A stretch of DNA of 64,000 nucleotides, from contig JBKQPG010000070.1 in the NCBI GenBank assembly GCA_052145115.1, positions 1 through 64,000 on the forward strand, given 5' to 3'. Numbering within the stretch: the stretch's first letter is position 1; every line of letters begins with the position of its first letter. Both the position numbers and the translations under genes were made by a program. Source of the stretch: CAIVVT01 sp052145115 (GTDB lineage: Bacteria > Acidobacteriota > Terriglobia > Bryobacterales > Bryobacteraceae). Positions 17,139 to 25,778 of this stretch are shown here, piece after piece. The notes beneath the pieces are model-generated. The model did not search any database. It saw only the letters and a list, made by a program, of their open reading frames with translations, and had not been told where the DNA came from.

Positions 17139-17523
17139 AAAACCTCTCCCTGCCGCCAGATGGCGGCAAGACTTCAGCGTATCATTGAGGCTCGTGCGGG
17201 GGCTTCGGGAGGGTGTGCAAACGAGGCGCGGGTGCGGTCCTGGCGGCGGCCGGGAGCGCTACAATGTAGCGGGTCCGTCTCAGTAACAGATTATAAATCA
17301 ACTACTTAGCAATCCAGAGACGGCTCATTGTAGCGGCTTGACCCTGACGTGCTGGGCGGATCCACGCAGCGCGCGCCGCCTGAGCGCGCCAAACGGCATG
17401 GACGAGCACAGTCTGGAGCTATCGCGGGACCGGCCAGGGCGCGGCAGCGTAATCTGGAGAGTGGCCGGCCGCGCAGTCGGGCGATACATTTCTTGAAACG
17501 GCCATGAATCTCTTGAAACGGCC
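17139..17523. other. Divergent intergenic region upstream of the acyltransferase
   Basis: A 385-bp gap between the leftward DegT gene and the rightward acyltransferase. No convincing gene is seen. An AT-rich patch at about 17288-17315 (AGATTATAAATCAACTACTT) stands out in the GC-rich surroundings and may hold promoter sequence. The right end carries a perfect tandem duplication, listed separately. Confidence 0.4.
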
Positions 17524-17530
17524 ATGAATC
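17491..17530 (+). repeat. Perfect 20-bp tandem duplication covering the acyltransferase start codon
   Basis: TCTTGAAACGGCCATGAATC occurs twice head to tail (17491-17510 and 17511-17530). Each unit contains ATG. The first ATG (17504) opens a 7-codon frame (MNLLKRP) whose TGA overlaps the second ATG (17524), which starts the acyltransferase. The duplication therefore created a short leader frame coupled by an ATGA overlap. Both the identity and the frames are read directly. Confidence 0.85.
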
Positions 17531-18675
17531 CGTCGAATGTTCGCTACCACGCTCTGGACAGCATGCGGGCGACGATGATGCTGTTGGGGATCTATCTGCA
17601 TGTGGTCCTGGGCTACTCCAGCCACGTGCTCTGGGGCTACATCGATCCTCATCCAAGCGACACGCTCAACTTCACGCTCGGCATGATCCACTCTTTCCGG
17701 ATGCCGGCGTTCTACGTCATGGCTGGCTTCTTCGGCGCAATGTTGTGGAACGGGCGCGGGCCGGCCTCGTTCATTGCCAATCGCGTCAAGAGGATTCTGC
17801 TGCCTCTGGTCCTTTTTTGGTCGCTGCTGTACCCGTTTAAAGTCGCTCTTGGCATCAGCCTGCGGCAAGGAACTACTCAGGTGGCGCCGGCTTTTCTCAG
17901 TGGCGCTGTGCTGAAACGGCTGCATCCGTTGTACCTGTGGTTTCTCGAGTACCTGCTGCTGCTGTATGCCATCGGCGGCCTGGTGGCATGGTCGTCGCGT
18001 TGGTACCCGGCCGGCCTGATGGAGCGCATCCACGCCGCATACCGTTGGGCGCTCGAGCGTCCCTATGCCCCGGCGCTGTTTGCCGTCTTTTCCTGGCTGC
18101 AACTCGCCGGGATGCGCGGCACCCTGAGAGAATGCCGCGGATTCCGGCCGGAACTGCCGATCCTGCTGGCCTACATTCCGCCATTCGGTTTCGGATGGCT
18201 GCTTTACAGAAACCGCGACCTGCTGGACCGATTCCAGCGCCACGTCTGGATTTACCTGGCGCTGTGCGTGCCCGCTTTCCTGGTCTTTGAACTGGCCTCT
18301 GGCAGGTCGCATCCCTACATCAAGGCCGCCGGCAACGTGCTGCTGTGCTGGTTCAGCATATTCGCCTGCACCGGGTTGTTCCTGAGATTCTACAGCCGCC
18401 CGAGCGCGCGCTGGCGCTACATGTCCGACGCGTCTTACTGGCTGTTCATCATGCACATGCCGGTGGTGGTCGGGTTGCAGGTGGCGCTGTTGCCGGTGCC
18501 TCTTCCAGCCCTGGCAAAGATCCCTGTTGTTCTCGCCCTCGCGGTGGCCATTCTGACCGTTTCTTACGACTTCATGGTCCGCCCCACGTGGATCGGAGCA
18601 CTGCTGAACGGCCGCCGCTACCGGCGCGGTCTTCCGAAGGTCCCGAGAGAACCGCTCTTGGAAGCGGCCGGCTGA
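17524..18675 (+). CDS. Acyltransferase-3 family integral membrane protein (OpgC/MdoC-like)
   Basis: A 383-residue polytopic membrane protein with about ten hydrophobic segments. The N-terminal YHALDSMRATMMLLGIYLHVVLG carries the family's H-x-L-D-x-x-R start, followed by SFRMPAFYVMAGFFGAML, also typical. OpgC proteins add succinyl groups to periplasmic glucans, and related enzymes O-acetylate surface polysaccharides or antibiotics; the substrate here is unknown. No Shine-Dalgarno sequence other than TTGAAACGG is visible before ATG 17524, so the coupled leader frame may matter for translation. Confidence 0.85.
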   Translation: MNPSNVRYHALDSMRATMMLLGIYLHVVLGYSSHVLWGYIDPHPSDTLNFTLGMIHSFRMPAFYVMAGFFGAMLWNGRGPASFIANRVKRILLPLVLFWSLLYPFKVALGISLRQGTTQVAPAFLSGAVLKRLHPLYLWFLEYLLLLYAIGGLVAWSSRWYPAGLMERIHAAYRWALERPYAPALFAVFSWLQLAGMRGTLRECRGFRPELPILLAYIPPFGFGWLLYRNRDLLDRFQRHVWIYLALCVPAFLVFELASGRSHPYIKAAGNVLLCWFSIFACTGLFLRFYSRPSARWRYMSDASYWLFIMHMPVVVGLQVALLPVPLPALAKIPVVLALAVAILTVSYDFMVRPTWIGALLNGRRYRRGLPKVPREPLLEAAG

Positions 18676-18819
18676 GCATAGGCTGCGGAGATTCGGGACT
18701 CGGGACAACACAAGCTGGCATGGCGCGTGGATCGGGCCAAAATCGAGCATCGGAACGCTCCGGGCAGCGGCAGGACCGGCGGGCGATTCTCCGTGCGTTT
18801 CAGTGCGGCGGACCGTGAT

Positions 18820-18861
18820 TTCACCGTGAATTCACCGTGCGCGGAGCGTGTTTTCACCGTG
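18820..18861. repeat. Cluster of TTCACCGTG repeats in a convergent intergenic gap
   Basis: TTCACCGTG occurs three times (18820-18828, 18831-18839, 18853-18861), with a degenerate TTTCAGGGTG a few bases on and a partial GACCGTG just before. The cluster lies in the 274-bp gap between the convergent acyltransferase and GH43-like genes. Irregular spacing argues against a simple microsatellite. No gene is apparent in the gap. Confidence 0.5.
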
Positions 18862-18949
18862 GAGTTGCGGTGTTTTCAGGGTGAAGACAGCGGTTCCGCG
18901 ACGGTGCGAAGGAAGGAATCGCGGTCGGCGCGGGCCGGGTTTCGGTTGC

Positions 18950-20035
18950 TCAATTTTGCGGCAGGAGCTTCACGCTGACAAAACCGATGGGCGAGAAACC
19001 AGGCTTTTTCGCATTCGAATCCGGCCCGGCCCCCTGATATCCGGTGTAGAACAGGGTGTAGCGGCCGTGGCCTTCGGCGACGAGGCCGAGCGGCGTGCGA
19101 ACCACATCTGCCCACAAGCCCTTGCCCCTGGGCTGGACGACGAGACTCCGGCCGGGCATCCAGTGAAGACCGTCGGGGGACCATGTGGATCCAATCGCAT
19201 TGGGATAATCGTTGTCATACACCGCAATGTAGGTGCCATCGTCCAGCCTGGTGACGATGGGATTCTCGGCGAAGCGCTTTTCGATGTTCACGGGATTGGT
19301 GCCCGTGCAGCGTTTCCAGGGGCCCGCCAGCCGGGTCGCTTCGGCCAGCCCGACGCGCCAGTGCTCCATCGGCAGATGTTCGGTATTGGCGCTGCCATAG
19401 AAACCTAGCCAGCGCCTCCCAACTTGGTAAGGGAAGAAAGAGTCGGTGCCTTGCAGACCTTCCCACGGCTGGGAGTCCGCATCGGGTCGCAGGATCACGC
19501 CGCTGTCGGCGTAGGGACCATCGATACCGGCGGGACCCTTCACATTTGAGACCGCCAGCCAGACGGTGCCCTCATAATTGTTGCGCCACTCCGTCTTGGT
19601 GTTTGGCGCGCAACGATAGGCGACATAGACCAGATCCCACACTTGTGACTGATTATCGTAGACGAACATGGGGCCCCACAGGGACGCGCGCGGGTCTTGG
19701 CCGGCATATTCGCCGCTCGACTCGTAGAGGGTCGAGATTCTCTTCCAATGAATGCGGTCATTGCTGCTCCAGTGCGCGAGCTTTGTTTTCACCCATAGCG
19801 GATCGCCAGTCATCTCGGTGGTGACGAGGTGGTAGGTCCCTTGCAATTTGACGACGTTGCCGCCTTCGAATCCGTACTTGTTGCCTTCCGCCCCGGGCGA
19901 CTTCGCCGTAAGTACCGGCGAGGGATACTGTTCTACCAGTACAAGACCCAGTTCACGAGCACGCGCGGGCGGGCGGCCTTGTTGGGCGAAGGCGGCGGCG
20001 ATGGTGCAGACGAGGAGCAAGGGACGCAGGGGCAT
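18950..20035 (-). CDS. Secreted glycoside-hydrolase-like five-bladed propeller protein (GH43/GH32 type)
   Basis: A 361-residue exported protein (signal peptide PLRPLLLVCTIAAAFAQ). The body has the repeated propeller-blade pattern of GH43/GH32-type enzymes: EGGNVVKLQGTYHLVTTEM, WSSNDRIHWKRI, WGPMFVYDN, FFPYQVGRRWLGFYGSAN, AENPIVTRLDDGTYIAVYDN and STWSPDGLHW. I cannot firmly identify the catalytic Asp/Glu set, so hydrolase activity is only likely. It would act outside the cytoplasm on plant or microbial glycans. It is followed leftward only by the repeat-bearing gap, and upstream by the mannonate-dehydratase-like gene. Confidence 0.65.
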   Translation of the reverse strand: MPLRPLLLVCTIAAAFAQQGRPPARARELGLVLVEQYPSPVLTAKSPGAEGNKYGFEGGNVVKLQGTYHLVTTEMTGDPLWVKTKLAHWSSNDRIHWKRISTLYESSGEYAGQDPRASLWGPMFVYDNQSQVWDLVYVAYRCAPNTKTEWRNNYEGTVWLAVSNVKGPAGIDGPYADSGVILRPDADSQPWEGLQGTDSFFPYQVGRRWLGFYGSANTEHLPMEHWRVGLAEATRLAGPWKRCTGTNPVNIEKRFAENPIVTRLDDGTYIAVYDNDYPNAIGSTWSPDGLHWMPGRSLVVQPRGKGLWADVVRTPLGLVAEGHGRYTLFYTGYQGAGPDSNAKKPGFSPIGFVSVKLLPQN

Positions 20036-20110
20036 AGAAGCGGTCTCCTCAGGGATTGTATCGAGTATCAGAGAGCAAGAGGCTTTAGGGGACAGGGGTT
20101 CGGGCAGGGG

Positions 20111-21217
20111 TCAGGCGTAAGGGATCTTGAGGCCGTCGAGGATGCCCTTCATGTAGCCGAAGGCCAGCAGCTGGCCCATCCAGGCGTAGCCGGGGTGATC
20201 GTTGGGCTCGCCCTCGAGGGTCGGGGCGTGGTCGGGGCGCAGGGGACCGTTGAAGCCGTTGACGTGGTACACCTGCAGCATGCGCGCCATGTCGGTGGGG
20301 CCGTTGTCATGGAAGGTTTCGACGAAGTGCTCGCGCGTGCCGCGAATGTCGCGGAAGTGGACGAAGAAGATCTTCTTCTGGCGGCACCATTCGCGCGCCA
20401 GGGCTTCGATGTCCTCGCCCATGGCCTTGAAATTGGCCTGGCAGAAGGTGATGCCGTTAACTGGGCTGGGGACGATTTCGAGGACGCGGCGGTAGTTTTT
20501 GGCGCTGGTCAGGATGCGGCCGATGCCGCGTAGCGGCGAGATGGGCGGATCGTCGGGGTGCAGGGCCATTTTGACGCCGGCCGTCTCGGCGATGGGGATG
20601 ACCTGCTTCAGGAAGTACTCGAGATTGGCCCAGAGCTTCTGCTCGGAGATCTCGCCCCACTGGGTCAGGCCCTGGGCCTGGGCCGTGGCGTAGTCGAATT
20701 CGGAGGTGAGGGCGCCGCCGCGCTCGGGCACGTCGGTGCGGGTGCGATACCAACCCAGGCCGGCCATCCAGTTGTAGCACAGGACGGGGATTTCGGCGCG
20801 GCCCAGGGCGTCGATGGCGGCCTTGTAGTTTTCGATCTCCTCGTCGCGGCCGGGCAGGCCGAGCTTGATCTTCTCGGCGGGCACGGGATGGCTTTCGACG
20901 CCGGCGATATTGATGCCCTGTTCCAGGAAGTCGGCCTTGATGCGGCGCAGCGTGGGCAGGTATTGATCGCGCGGAACTTTGGCCAGCGCAGCCCCGACGC
21001 CGGCGATGGCGTAGTTGACGCCGGTCTGCTTGAGCAGGCGCAGGCGTGCGGGCTGGCCGGGAGCGACCATGTGGGCGAAGTGAATGCCGGGCTTACCGGC
21101 AGGCGGCTGGCGATCGGGACCGGCCAGCGCGTGGCCGGCGGTCGAAGCGGCGAGGCCAGCCGCGCCTAGAGCTTGCATGCCCGTTTGCAGGCAGTCGCGA
21201 CGCGTGATGCGGGACAT
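20111..21217 (-). CDS. Mannonate dehydratase (UxuA)-like protein with Tat signal
   Basis: Predicted TIM-barrel enzyme of the mannonate dehydratase family, which dehydrates D-mannonate to 2-keto-3-deoxygluconate in hexuronate breakdown. Family-like blocks are MALHPDDPP, GITFCQANFKAMG, FFVHFRDIRG and LRPDHAPTLEGE, holding the expected metal-binding His/Cys/Asp residues. The N-terminus (RITRRDCLQTGMQALGAAG) is a twin-arginine export signal, unusual for UxuA, which is normally cytoplasmic. The 368 residues are close to the family length. A good AAGGAGG site precedes the ATG. The exported state suggests a divergent substrate or a periplasmic sugar-acid route. Confidence 0.75.
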   Translation of the reverse strand: MSRITRRDCLQTGMQALGAAGLAASTAGHALAGPDRQPPAGKPGIHFAHMVAPGQPARLRLLKQTGVNYAIAGVGAALAKVPRDQYLPTLRRIKADFLEQGINIAGVESHPVPAEKIKLGLPGRDEEIENYKAAIDALGRAEIPVLCYNWMAGLGWYRTRTDVPERGGALTSEFDYATAQAQGLTQWGEISEQKLWANLEYFLKQVIPIAETAGVKMALHPDDPPISPLRGIGRILTSAKNYRRVLEIVPSPVNGITFCQANFKAMGEDIEALAREWCRQKKIFFVHFRDIRGTREHFVETFHDNGPTDMARMLQVYHVNGFNGPLRPDHAPTLEGEPNDHPGYAWMGQLLAFGYMKGILDGLKIPYA

Positions 21218-21378
21218 TGGAGAGCCTCCTTGAGATCAAGCCGGATGGCGGTGTCCGGTTGAAATCGTATCAGAATCCAAAGCGCGAGCCGCTGCGGCGC
21301 CGGCCGGGGGCGAGTGGGCGTAGACTGCTAAGCAGCCGGGCGGATTCGATCAAAGCCCGGGCAGGGAGGCGCAGAGCC

Positions 21379-22668
21379 ATGGCAGGCATCAGCAGACGGA
21401 CATTCATCGCCGCTTCCGCGGCAGTTGCCGGCGCCCAGGGTCGGATCCTGGGAGCGAACGACCGGGTACGGGTGGGGCTGATCGGGTGCGGCGGCATTTC
21501 GGTCGCCGACACGCATGCGTTCTGCGCGCATCCGGAGGTCGAAATCCCGGTGGTGTGCGACGTGGACGATGCGCAAATCGCAAAGACGATGGAGCGTTTC
21601 CAAAAAGAGAAGTGGGGGACGCCGGAAACGGTGAAAGACTTCCGGCGCATTCTGGACCGCAAGGACATCGACGCCTGCCTGGTGTGCACGCCGGACCACT
21701 GGCACGCGCTGCCCACGGTGCTGGCGTGCGAGGCGGGCAAGGACGTGTATTGCGAGAAGCCGCTGGCGACGAGCATCGCGGAGGGCCGCGCGATGCTGGC
21801 GGCGGCGCGCCGCAACGAGCGCGTGACGCAGATGGGCACGCATTGGCGCAGCGGAGAGCACTATGCCTCGGCGATCCGGTTCGTGCACTCAGGGCTGTTA
21901 GGGAAGGTGCGGCAGGTGCGGGTGTGGGCGTACCTGGATTGGGTGAAGGACTGCGGCAATCCGCCCGACGGAGCGGCGCCGGCGGGAGTGGATTACGACT
22001 TCTGGCTGGGGCCGGCGCCGAAGCGGCCGTTCAATCCGAACCGGTTCCACTTCAACTTCCGCTGGTGGTGGGATTACGCCGGCGGGTTGATGACGGACTG
22101 GGGCGTGCACCTGATCAACCTGGCACTGTGGGGCATGGGGCCGGAGTGGCCGAAGTCGGTGATCAGCTCAGGCGGGCGGTACGTGCTGACGGACAACACC
22201 GAGACCCCCGATTCGCAGATCGCGGTGTACGAGTTCCCGAGCTACCGGATGATCTTCGAGTACCAGGTGGGCAATAACCTGGGGCCGGACCGGCGCGAGC
22301 ACGGCGTGGCGTTCACCGGCACTGACGCAACGCTGATCCTCGACCAGGGCGGCTGGGAGGTGATCCCGGAGCGGAGCAAGAAGTATGCGCCGGCGGAAAA
22401 ACATGTCGCCCCGCAGGACGACCAGGCGCGGGTGAACCACGCCGGCAATTTCCTGGAATGCATGCGCAGCCGCAAGCCGACGGTGGAGAACTTGGAGATC
22501 GGGCACCATGTTTCGACGGTGGCGCACCTGGGCAACCTGGCGTTGAGGACCAGCGGCCGCGTGGAGTGGGACGCGGCCAGCGGCAGCGTGGTGGGCAACG
22601 AGGCCGCCCAGAAGTTGGTGAGCCGGCAGTACCGCGAGCCGTGGACGCTGCCGTATTTGAACGTGTAG
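21379..22668 (+). CDS. Tat-exported Gfo/Idh/MocA-family oxidoreductase
   Basis: NAD(P)-dependent sugar oxidoreductase family member of 429 residues. A twin-arginine signal (ISRRTFIAASAAVAGA) precedes the Rossmann fold VRVGLIGCGGISVADTHA. The family core motif VYCEKPLATSIAEGR (E-K-P with the catalytic-region lysine) is clear, and the C-terminal half has WWWDYAGGLMTDWGVHLINLA, typical of the Acidobacteria/Planctomycetes subgroup. I start at ATG 21379, preceded by GGGAGG; the frame is open further upstream but lacks a signal. It is divergent from the mannonate-dehydratase-like gene and probably works on a related periplasmic sugar. Actual substrate unknown. Confidence 0.88.
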   Translation: MAGISRRTFIAASAAVAGAQGRILGANDRVRVGLIGCGGISVADTHAFCAHPEVEIPVVCDVDDAQIAKTMERFQKEKWGTPETVKDFRRILDRKDIDACLVCTPDHWHALPTVLACEAGKDVYCEKPLATSIAEGRAMLAAARRNERVTQMGTHWRSGEHYASAIRFVHSGLLGKVRQVRVWAYLDWVKDCGNPPDGAAPAGVDYDFWLGPAPKRPFNPNRFHFNFRWWWDYAGGLMTDWGVHLINLALWGMGPEWPKSVISSGGRYVLTDNTETPDSQIAVYEFPSYRMIFEYQVGNNLGPDRREHGVAFTGTDATLILDQGGWEVIPERSKKYAPAEKHVAPQDDQARVNHAGNFLECMRSRKPTVENLEIGHHVSTVAHLGNLALRTSGRVEWDAASGSVVGNEAAQKLVSRQYREPWTLPYLNV

Positions 22669-22874
22669 CGGGCAACTCTTGGGGGCGGGCGGCCTCGGTC
22701 AGCGTTGAAAACCGGTGGACAGGCGGCTGAAAAGAAGATCTTCAGGGTGGCCCACGGCGTGAGAAGAATTCTGGGTGTAACGTTTGTCCTCGCGGTCCGT
22801 ATCCGGGCCCCGCAAGCGTTCGGATAGCGGGGCACGGTAACCGGCCATTCATTCAAATTCCGAGAGGATGCGGT

Positions 22875-23471
22875 ATGCTTGGCATTCGCGTGTCGAAACT
22901 CAGTTTGCTTCTGCTGGCCGCATTGCCGCTGGGAGTTGTGGCGCAGTCCGTCGATTCGATGACTGTGACCGACAAGCTGTTTTTTCACGCCAAATCCGTA
23001 TACAGCCTAGGGGCGCTGTTGGAGTCCGGCGCCTACGCGGGATTCCTGCAGGAAGATAACGCCCCGAGGGAATGGGGCCAGGGCGCCGGAGCCTACGCCG
23101 AGCGTTTCGCCTCGACCAACGCCGCCAACACAATCTACGCCGGTCTGGCTTTCGGACTGGATTCGACCCTCCACCAGGACCCGCGCTATTATCCCTGCAC
23201 CGGCACCGGATTCTGGCGCAGAACGGGCCATGCGGTTCGCGCGACAATTCTGACCCGCACCGACAGTGGCGGCGAGACCCTCTCCACGTGGCGTCTAGGG
23301 GGCGCTTACGGCGCCGCCTTTCTTTCGAACGAGTGGTATCCGCAGCGGCTCAATACGGTGCGCCTGGGGGCGATTGAGGGCTCGCTGTGGATGGGGTTCG
23401 ATTTGGTCGCGAATCTCGGCCGCGAGTTCTGGCCGGACATCAAACGCAGGCTGCCGCGGCGGAAACCGTGA
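22875..23471 (+). CDS. Secreted protein of unknown function
   Basis: A 198-residue protein with a clear signal peptide (KLSLLLLAALPLGVVAQ). The mature part is rich in Ala, Gly and aromatic residues and includes DSTLHQDPRYYPCTGTGFWRR-like and GAAFLSNEWYPQ stretches. Alternating Gly/Ala helical patches could be membrane-associated or small-barrel-like. I do not recognise a characterised family. It follows the Gfo/Idh/MocA gene by 206 bases with its own GAGAGG site, so it is probably a separate unit. Confidence 0.6.
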   Translation: MLGIRVSKLSLLLLAALPLGVVAQSVDSMTVTDKLFFHAKSVYSLGALLESGAYAGFLQEDNAPREWGQGAGAYAERFASTNAANTIYAGLAFGLDSTLHQDPRYYPCTGTGFWRRTGHAVRATILTRTDSGGETLSTWRLGGAYGAAFLSNEWYPQRLNTVRLGAIEGSLWMGFDLVANLGREFWPDIKRRLPRRKP

Positions 23472-23525
23472 TCGGGTAAGAGACCGTCTTGCCGGGCCAG
23501 CGGGGTAGTGTCCGCACAAGCGGCG

Positions 23526-24464
23526 TCAGACGATCTTGTCGAATTGGGCCAGGACGTAGTCGCGGGCGCGCGGAACGTCGTCGAGCTCCAGGTGCTCGAT
23601 GATCAAGTCGAGCGGCTTGTCGAGGCGCGCGAGGAGGCCGAGGAAGACAGGGTAGTCCATGACGCCCAGGCCGGCGGCGGGGAGGTCCTGGCCCGTGGGG
23701 GTCGCCTTGACGTCCTTGGCATGGGCGATGACGGTGTGGGAGCCGACGCGACGGAAGAGGTCGCGCAGGACCGGGGCCACCTTCGACAGATCCTCGTTGC
23801 GGTAGTAGTTGCAGGGGTCCATCACCAATTGGAGTGAGGGCGAGGCGACGTCCTTGAAGAGGCGCTCGGCGCGCGCGGCCGAGTCGATGACATTGCGCCA
23901 GTAGACCTCGATGGCCAGTGTGCAGCCGGAGCCGGCGGCGTGCTTGGCAAGGCTGGCGATGACGTCGCGGCATTTCCCGTATGCCGCTTCGGTGTAGTTG
24001 TCGGGCGATTCGACCCACTCCGATTTGGTGTTCAGAGTGCCGGTTTCGGTGCAGACCAGAGGACTGCCGAGGTGTTTCCAGTTCGTCATCAGGGCGCGGA
24101 TGCGTTCCTCGCCGTGCTGGCGACGCGCCAGATCCGGATCGACGATGTTGTAATAGCCGGACAGCGCGGCCACGCGGAGTTGAGCTTTCCCCAGGGCGGC
24201 GGTGATCTTGGCGGCGGCGTTCCAATCGGGCGCGAGGGGGTCGAAGCGGACGTCGGCGAACTGGTATTCGAGCACGGTGGAATGGAATCCATCGGCGCGC
24301 ATGCGGCTGGCGGCTTCGGCGACGGGAAGACGCGAGTAAAGATGGCTGAAAACGCCGAGTTTCAGGTTGCGTTTGGCCTTGGCTTTCCAATCCGGCGCGA
24401 ACGCGGGAAGAGACGGCGCGAGAGCGGCGGCGCCGGCGCCGAGTAGGAGATGTCTGCGAGTCAT
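23526..24464 (-). CDS. Tat-exported sugar phosphate isomerase/epimerase-like TIM-barrel protein
   Basis: A 312-residue protein of the xylose-isomerase-like/AP-endonuclease 2 superfamily. MTRRHLLLGAGAAALAPSLPAFA is a twin-arginine signal, which fixes the start at 24464. The barrel shows LGVFSHLYSRLPVAEAA, LAIEVYWRNVI (metal-ligand Glu), LQLVMDPCNYYR (Asp), HTVIAHAKDV (His/Asp) and LIIEHLELDD (Glu), a consistent divalent-metal site. Likely an isomerase or epimerase of a free sugar or polyol; substrate unknown. It is followed upstream by a second member of the same superfamily, also leftward, across a 200-bp gap. Confidence 0.8.
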   Translation of the reverse strand: MTRRHLLLGAGAAALAPSLPAFAPDWKAKAKRNLKLGVFSHLYSRLPVAEAASRMRADGFHSTVLEYQFADVRFDPLAPDWNAAAKITAALGKAQLRVAALSGYYNIVDPDLARRQHGEERIRALMTNWKHLGSPLVCTETGTLNTKSEWVESPDNYTEAAYGKCRDVIASLAKHAAGSGCTLAIEVYWRNVIDSAARAERLFKDVASPSLQLVMDPCNYYRNEDLSKVAPVLRDLFRRVGSHTVIAHAKDVKATPTGQDLPAAGLGVMDYPVFLGLLARLDKPLDLIIEHLELDDVPRARDYVLAQFDKIV

Positions 24465-24664
24465 GGGGTTGTGGTTCCGTTGGACAGCATATGCCACTGG
24501 GCAGGGAAATGGAATCGCCGGGAACGCGTGGCGGGCGCGGAGGCGCGTGTTGCAAATGACAACAGCCGCGAGTGGGACCGGGCGTTCCCGAGGGAATTCC
24601 CGGCCGCCGCCCGCGGCCCTGAGGAATCATTCCGCCGCCGAACGTCCGCGCGCCGCCCGAACCG

Positions 24665-25522
24665 TCAGCCGTGGATCTTCTTGAAGTTGGCCATGCACTG
24701 GGCGACGGTTTCGGCGGAAGGCAGGTGGTAGCTCTCCTGCTCGATCAGGTAGTACTCGATGCCGCCGGTTTTTTCGGCCGCTGCGAACAGTTCCTTCCAG
24801 GGAGTCTTGCCATCGCCGAACAGTACCGCGTATTCCTTGTCAGGCGCCCAATCTTTGCAATGCATGGAGCGGATGCGCCCCGGGTTCGCTTTGACCCAGG
24901 CCACGGGATCAGCGCCCATGGCGACGCAAGTGCCGACGTCGAGCTGCAACGTTACTTCCTTGCGCGTGTTCTTGGCGAGGACCTCGATGGGCTTCACGCC
25001 ATCGATGGGCCTCCATTCGGCATCGTGATTGTGATAGCCGGCCCGGATGCCGGCGGTCTTGAATTTTTCGGCGGCGGTGTTGAGCCAGGTGGCGACTTCC
25101 TTCCAGCCGTCGGCGGTCTTGATGTCCTTGCCGGGGTGCGCCAGCACGATGGTCTTGGAGCCCAGGATGGAGTTGAGATCGATCGCCTTCTGCATGCCGT
25201 CGGGCGAGAACGACTCGTGCCCATTGTGCGTGGAGAGGCACTTCACGCCAACATCGTCGAGCAGTTTCTTCACCTGCTTGGCATAGTCCGTGGTCCATGA
25301 ATAGTAAGAGCTGTAGAACTCGAACACCTCCCAGCCCTGCTTGGCGATGGTGCGCACGGTGCCCATGAGGTCCTTATCCAACATGTCGCGCACCGAGTAG
25401 AGCTCGAGGCCGAGGGGGATCTTCTTACCCTTCGCGGCGAGCGAAGCAGCGCCTGAAACCGCGAGAGCCGTGCTGACGCCCGTCGTCAGGAACGAACGGC
25501 GAGAGAAATTAGAGCTAGACAT
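24665..25522 (-). CDS. Tat-exported sugar phosphate isomerase/epimerase-like TIM-barrel protein (second copy)
   Basis: A 285-residue protein from the same superfamily as the preceding entry but of a different subgroup. A twin-arginine signal (NFSRRSFLTTGVSTALAVSG) is followed by LGLELYSVRDML, GWEVFEFYSSYYSW, IRAGYHNHDAEWRP, TLQLDVGTCVAMG and YYLIEQES, which place His, Asp and Glu residues for a metal site. IolE/inosose-dehydratase-like proteins share this layout. Four Tat-exported sugar enzymes lie within 20.1-25.5 kb, suggesting a periplasmic polyol or inositol-type pathway; the reaction is not known. Confidence 0.82.
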   Translation of the reverse strand: MSSSNFSRRSFLTTGVSTALAVSGAASLAAKGKKIPLGLELYSVRDMLDKDLMGTVRTIAKQGWEVFEFYSSYYSWTTDYAKQVKKLLDDVGVKCLSTHNGHESFSPDGMQKAIDLNSILGSKTIVLAHPGKDIKTADGWKEVATWLNTAAEKFKTAGIRAGYHNHDAEWRPIDGVKPIEVLAKNTRKEVTLQLDVGTCVAMGADPVAWVKANPGRIRSMHCKDWAPDKEYAVLFGDGKTPWKELFAAAEKTGGIEYYLIEQESYHLPSAETVAQCMANFKKIHG

Positions 25523-25778
25523 GGTGAATCGAACATATCACAGGCGGGTGGGGGCAGGCGGTGGTGGGACAGGTTCCGGTTGGTTGACAATCCGTCAGCT
25601 TGGATTCCGAATGACAATCCACCCGGAACATGCCCGAGGCGCCTTCGCGGCGAAGCCGTCCAGTACCTTGCGAAGCCCCGCCACTACCCAAATAGATCGC
25701 TAGGCGTCGCCGCTACCCTTCCGCCGCGCTCGTCTATACTTGAGCAGTCGAAAGCTAATCCTTCGGGAGTTTACCGCG

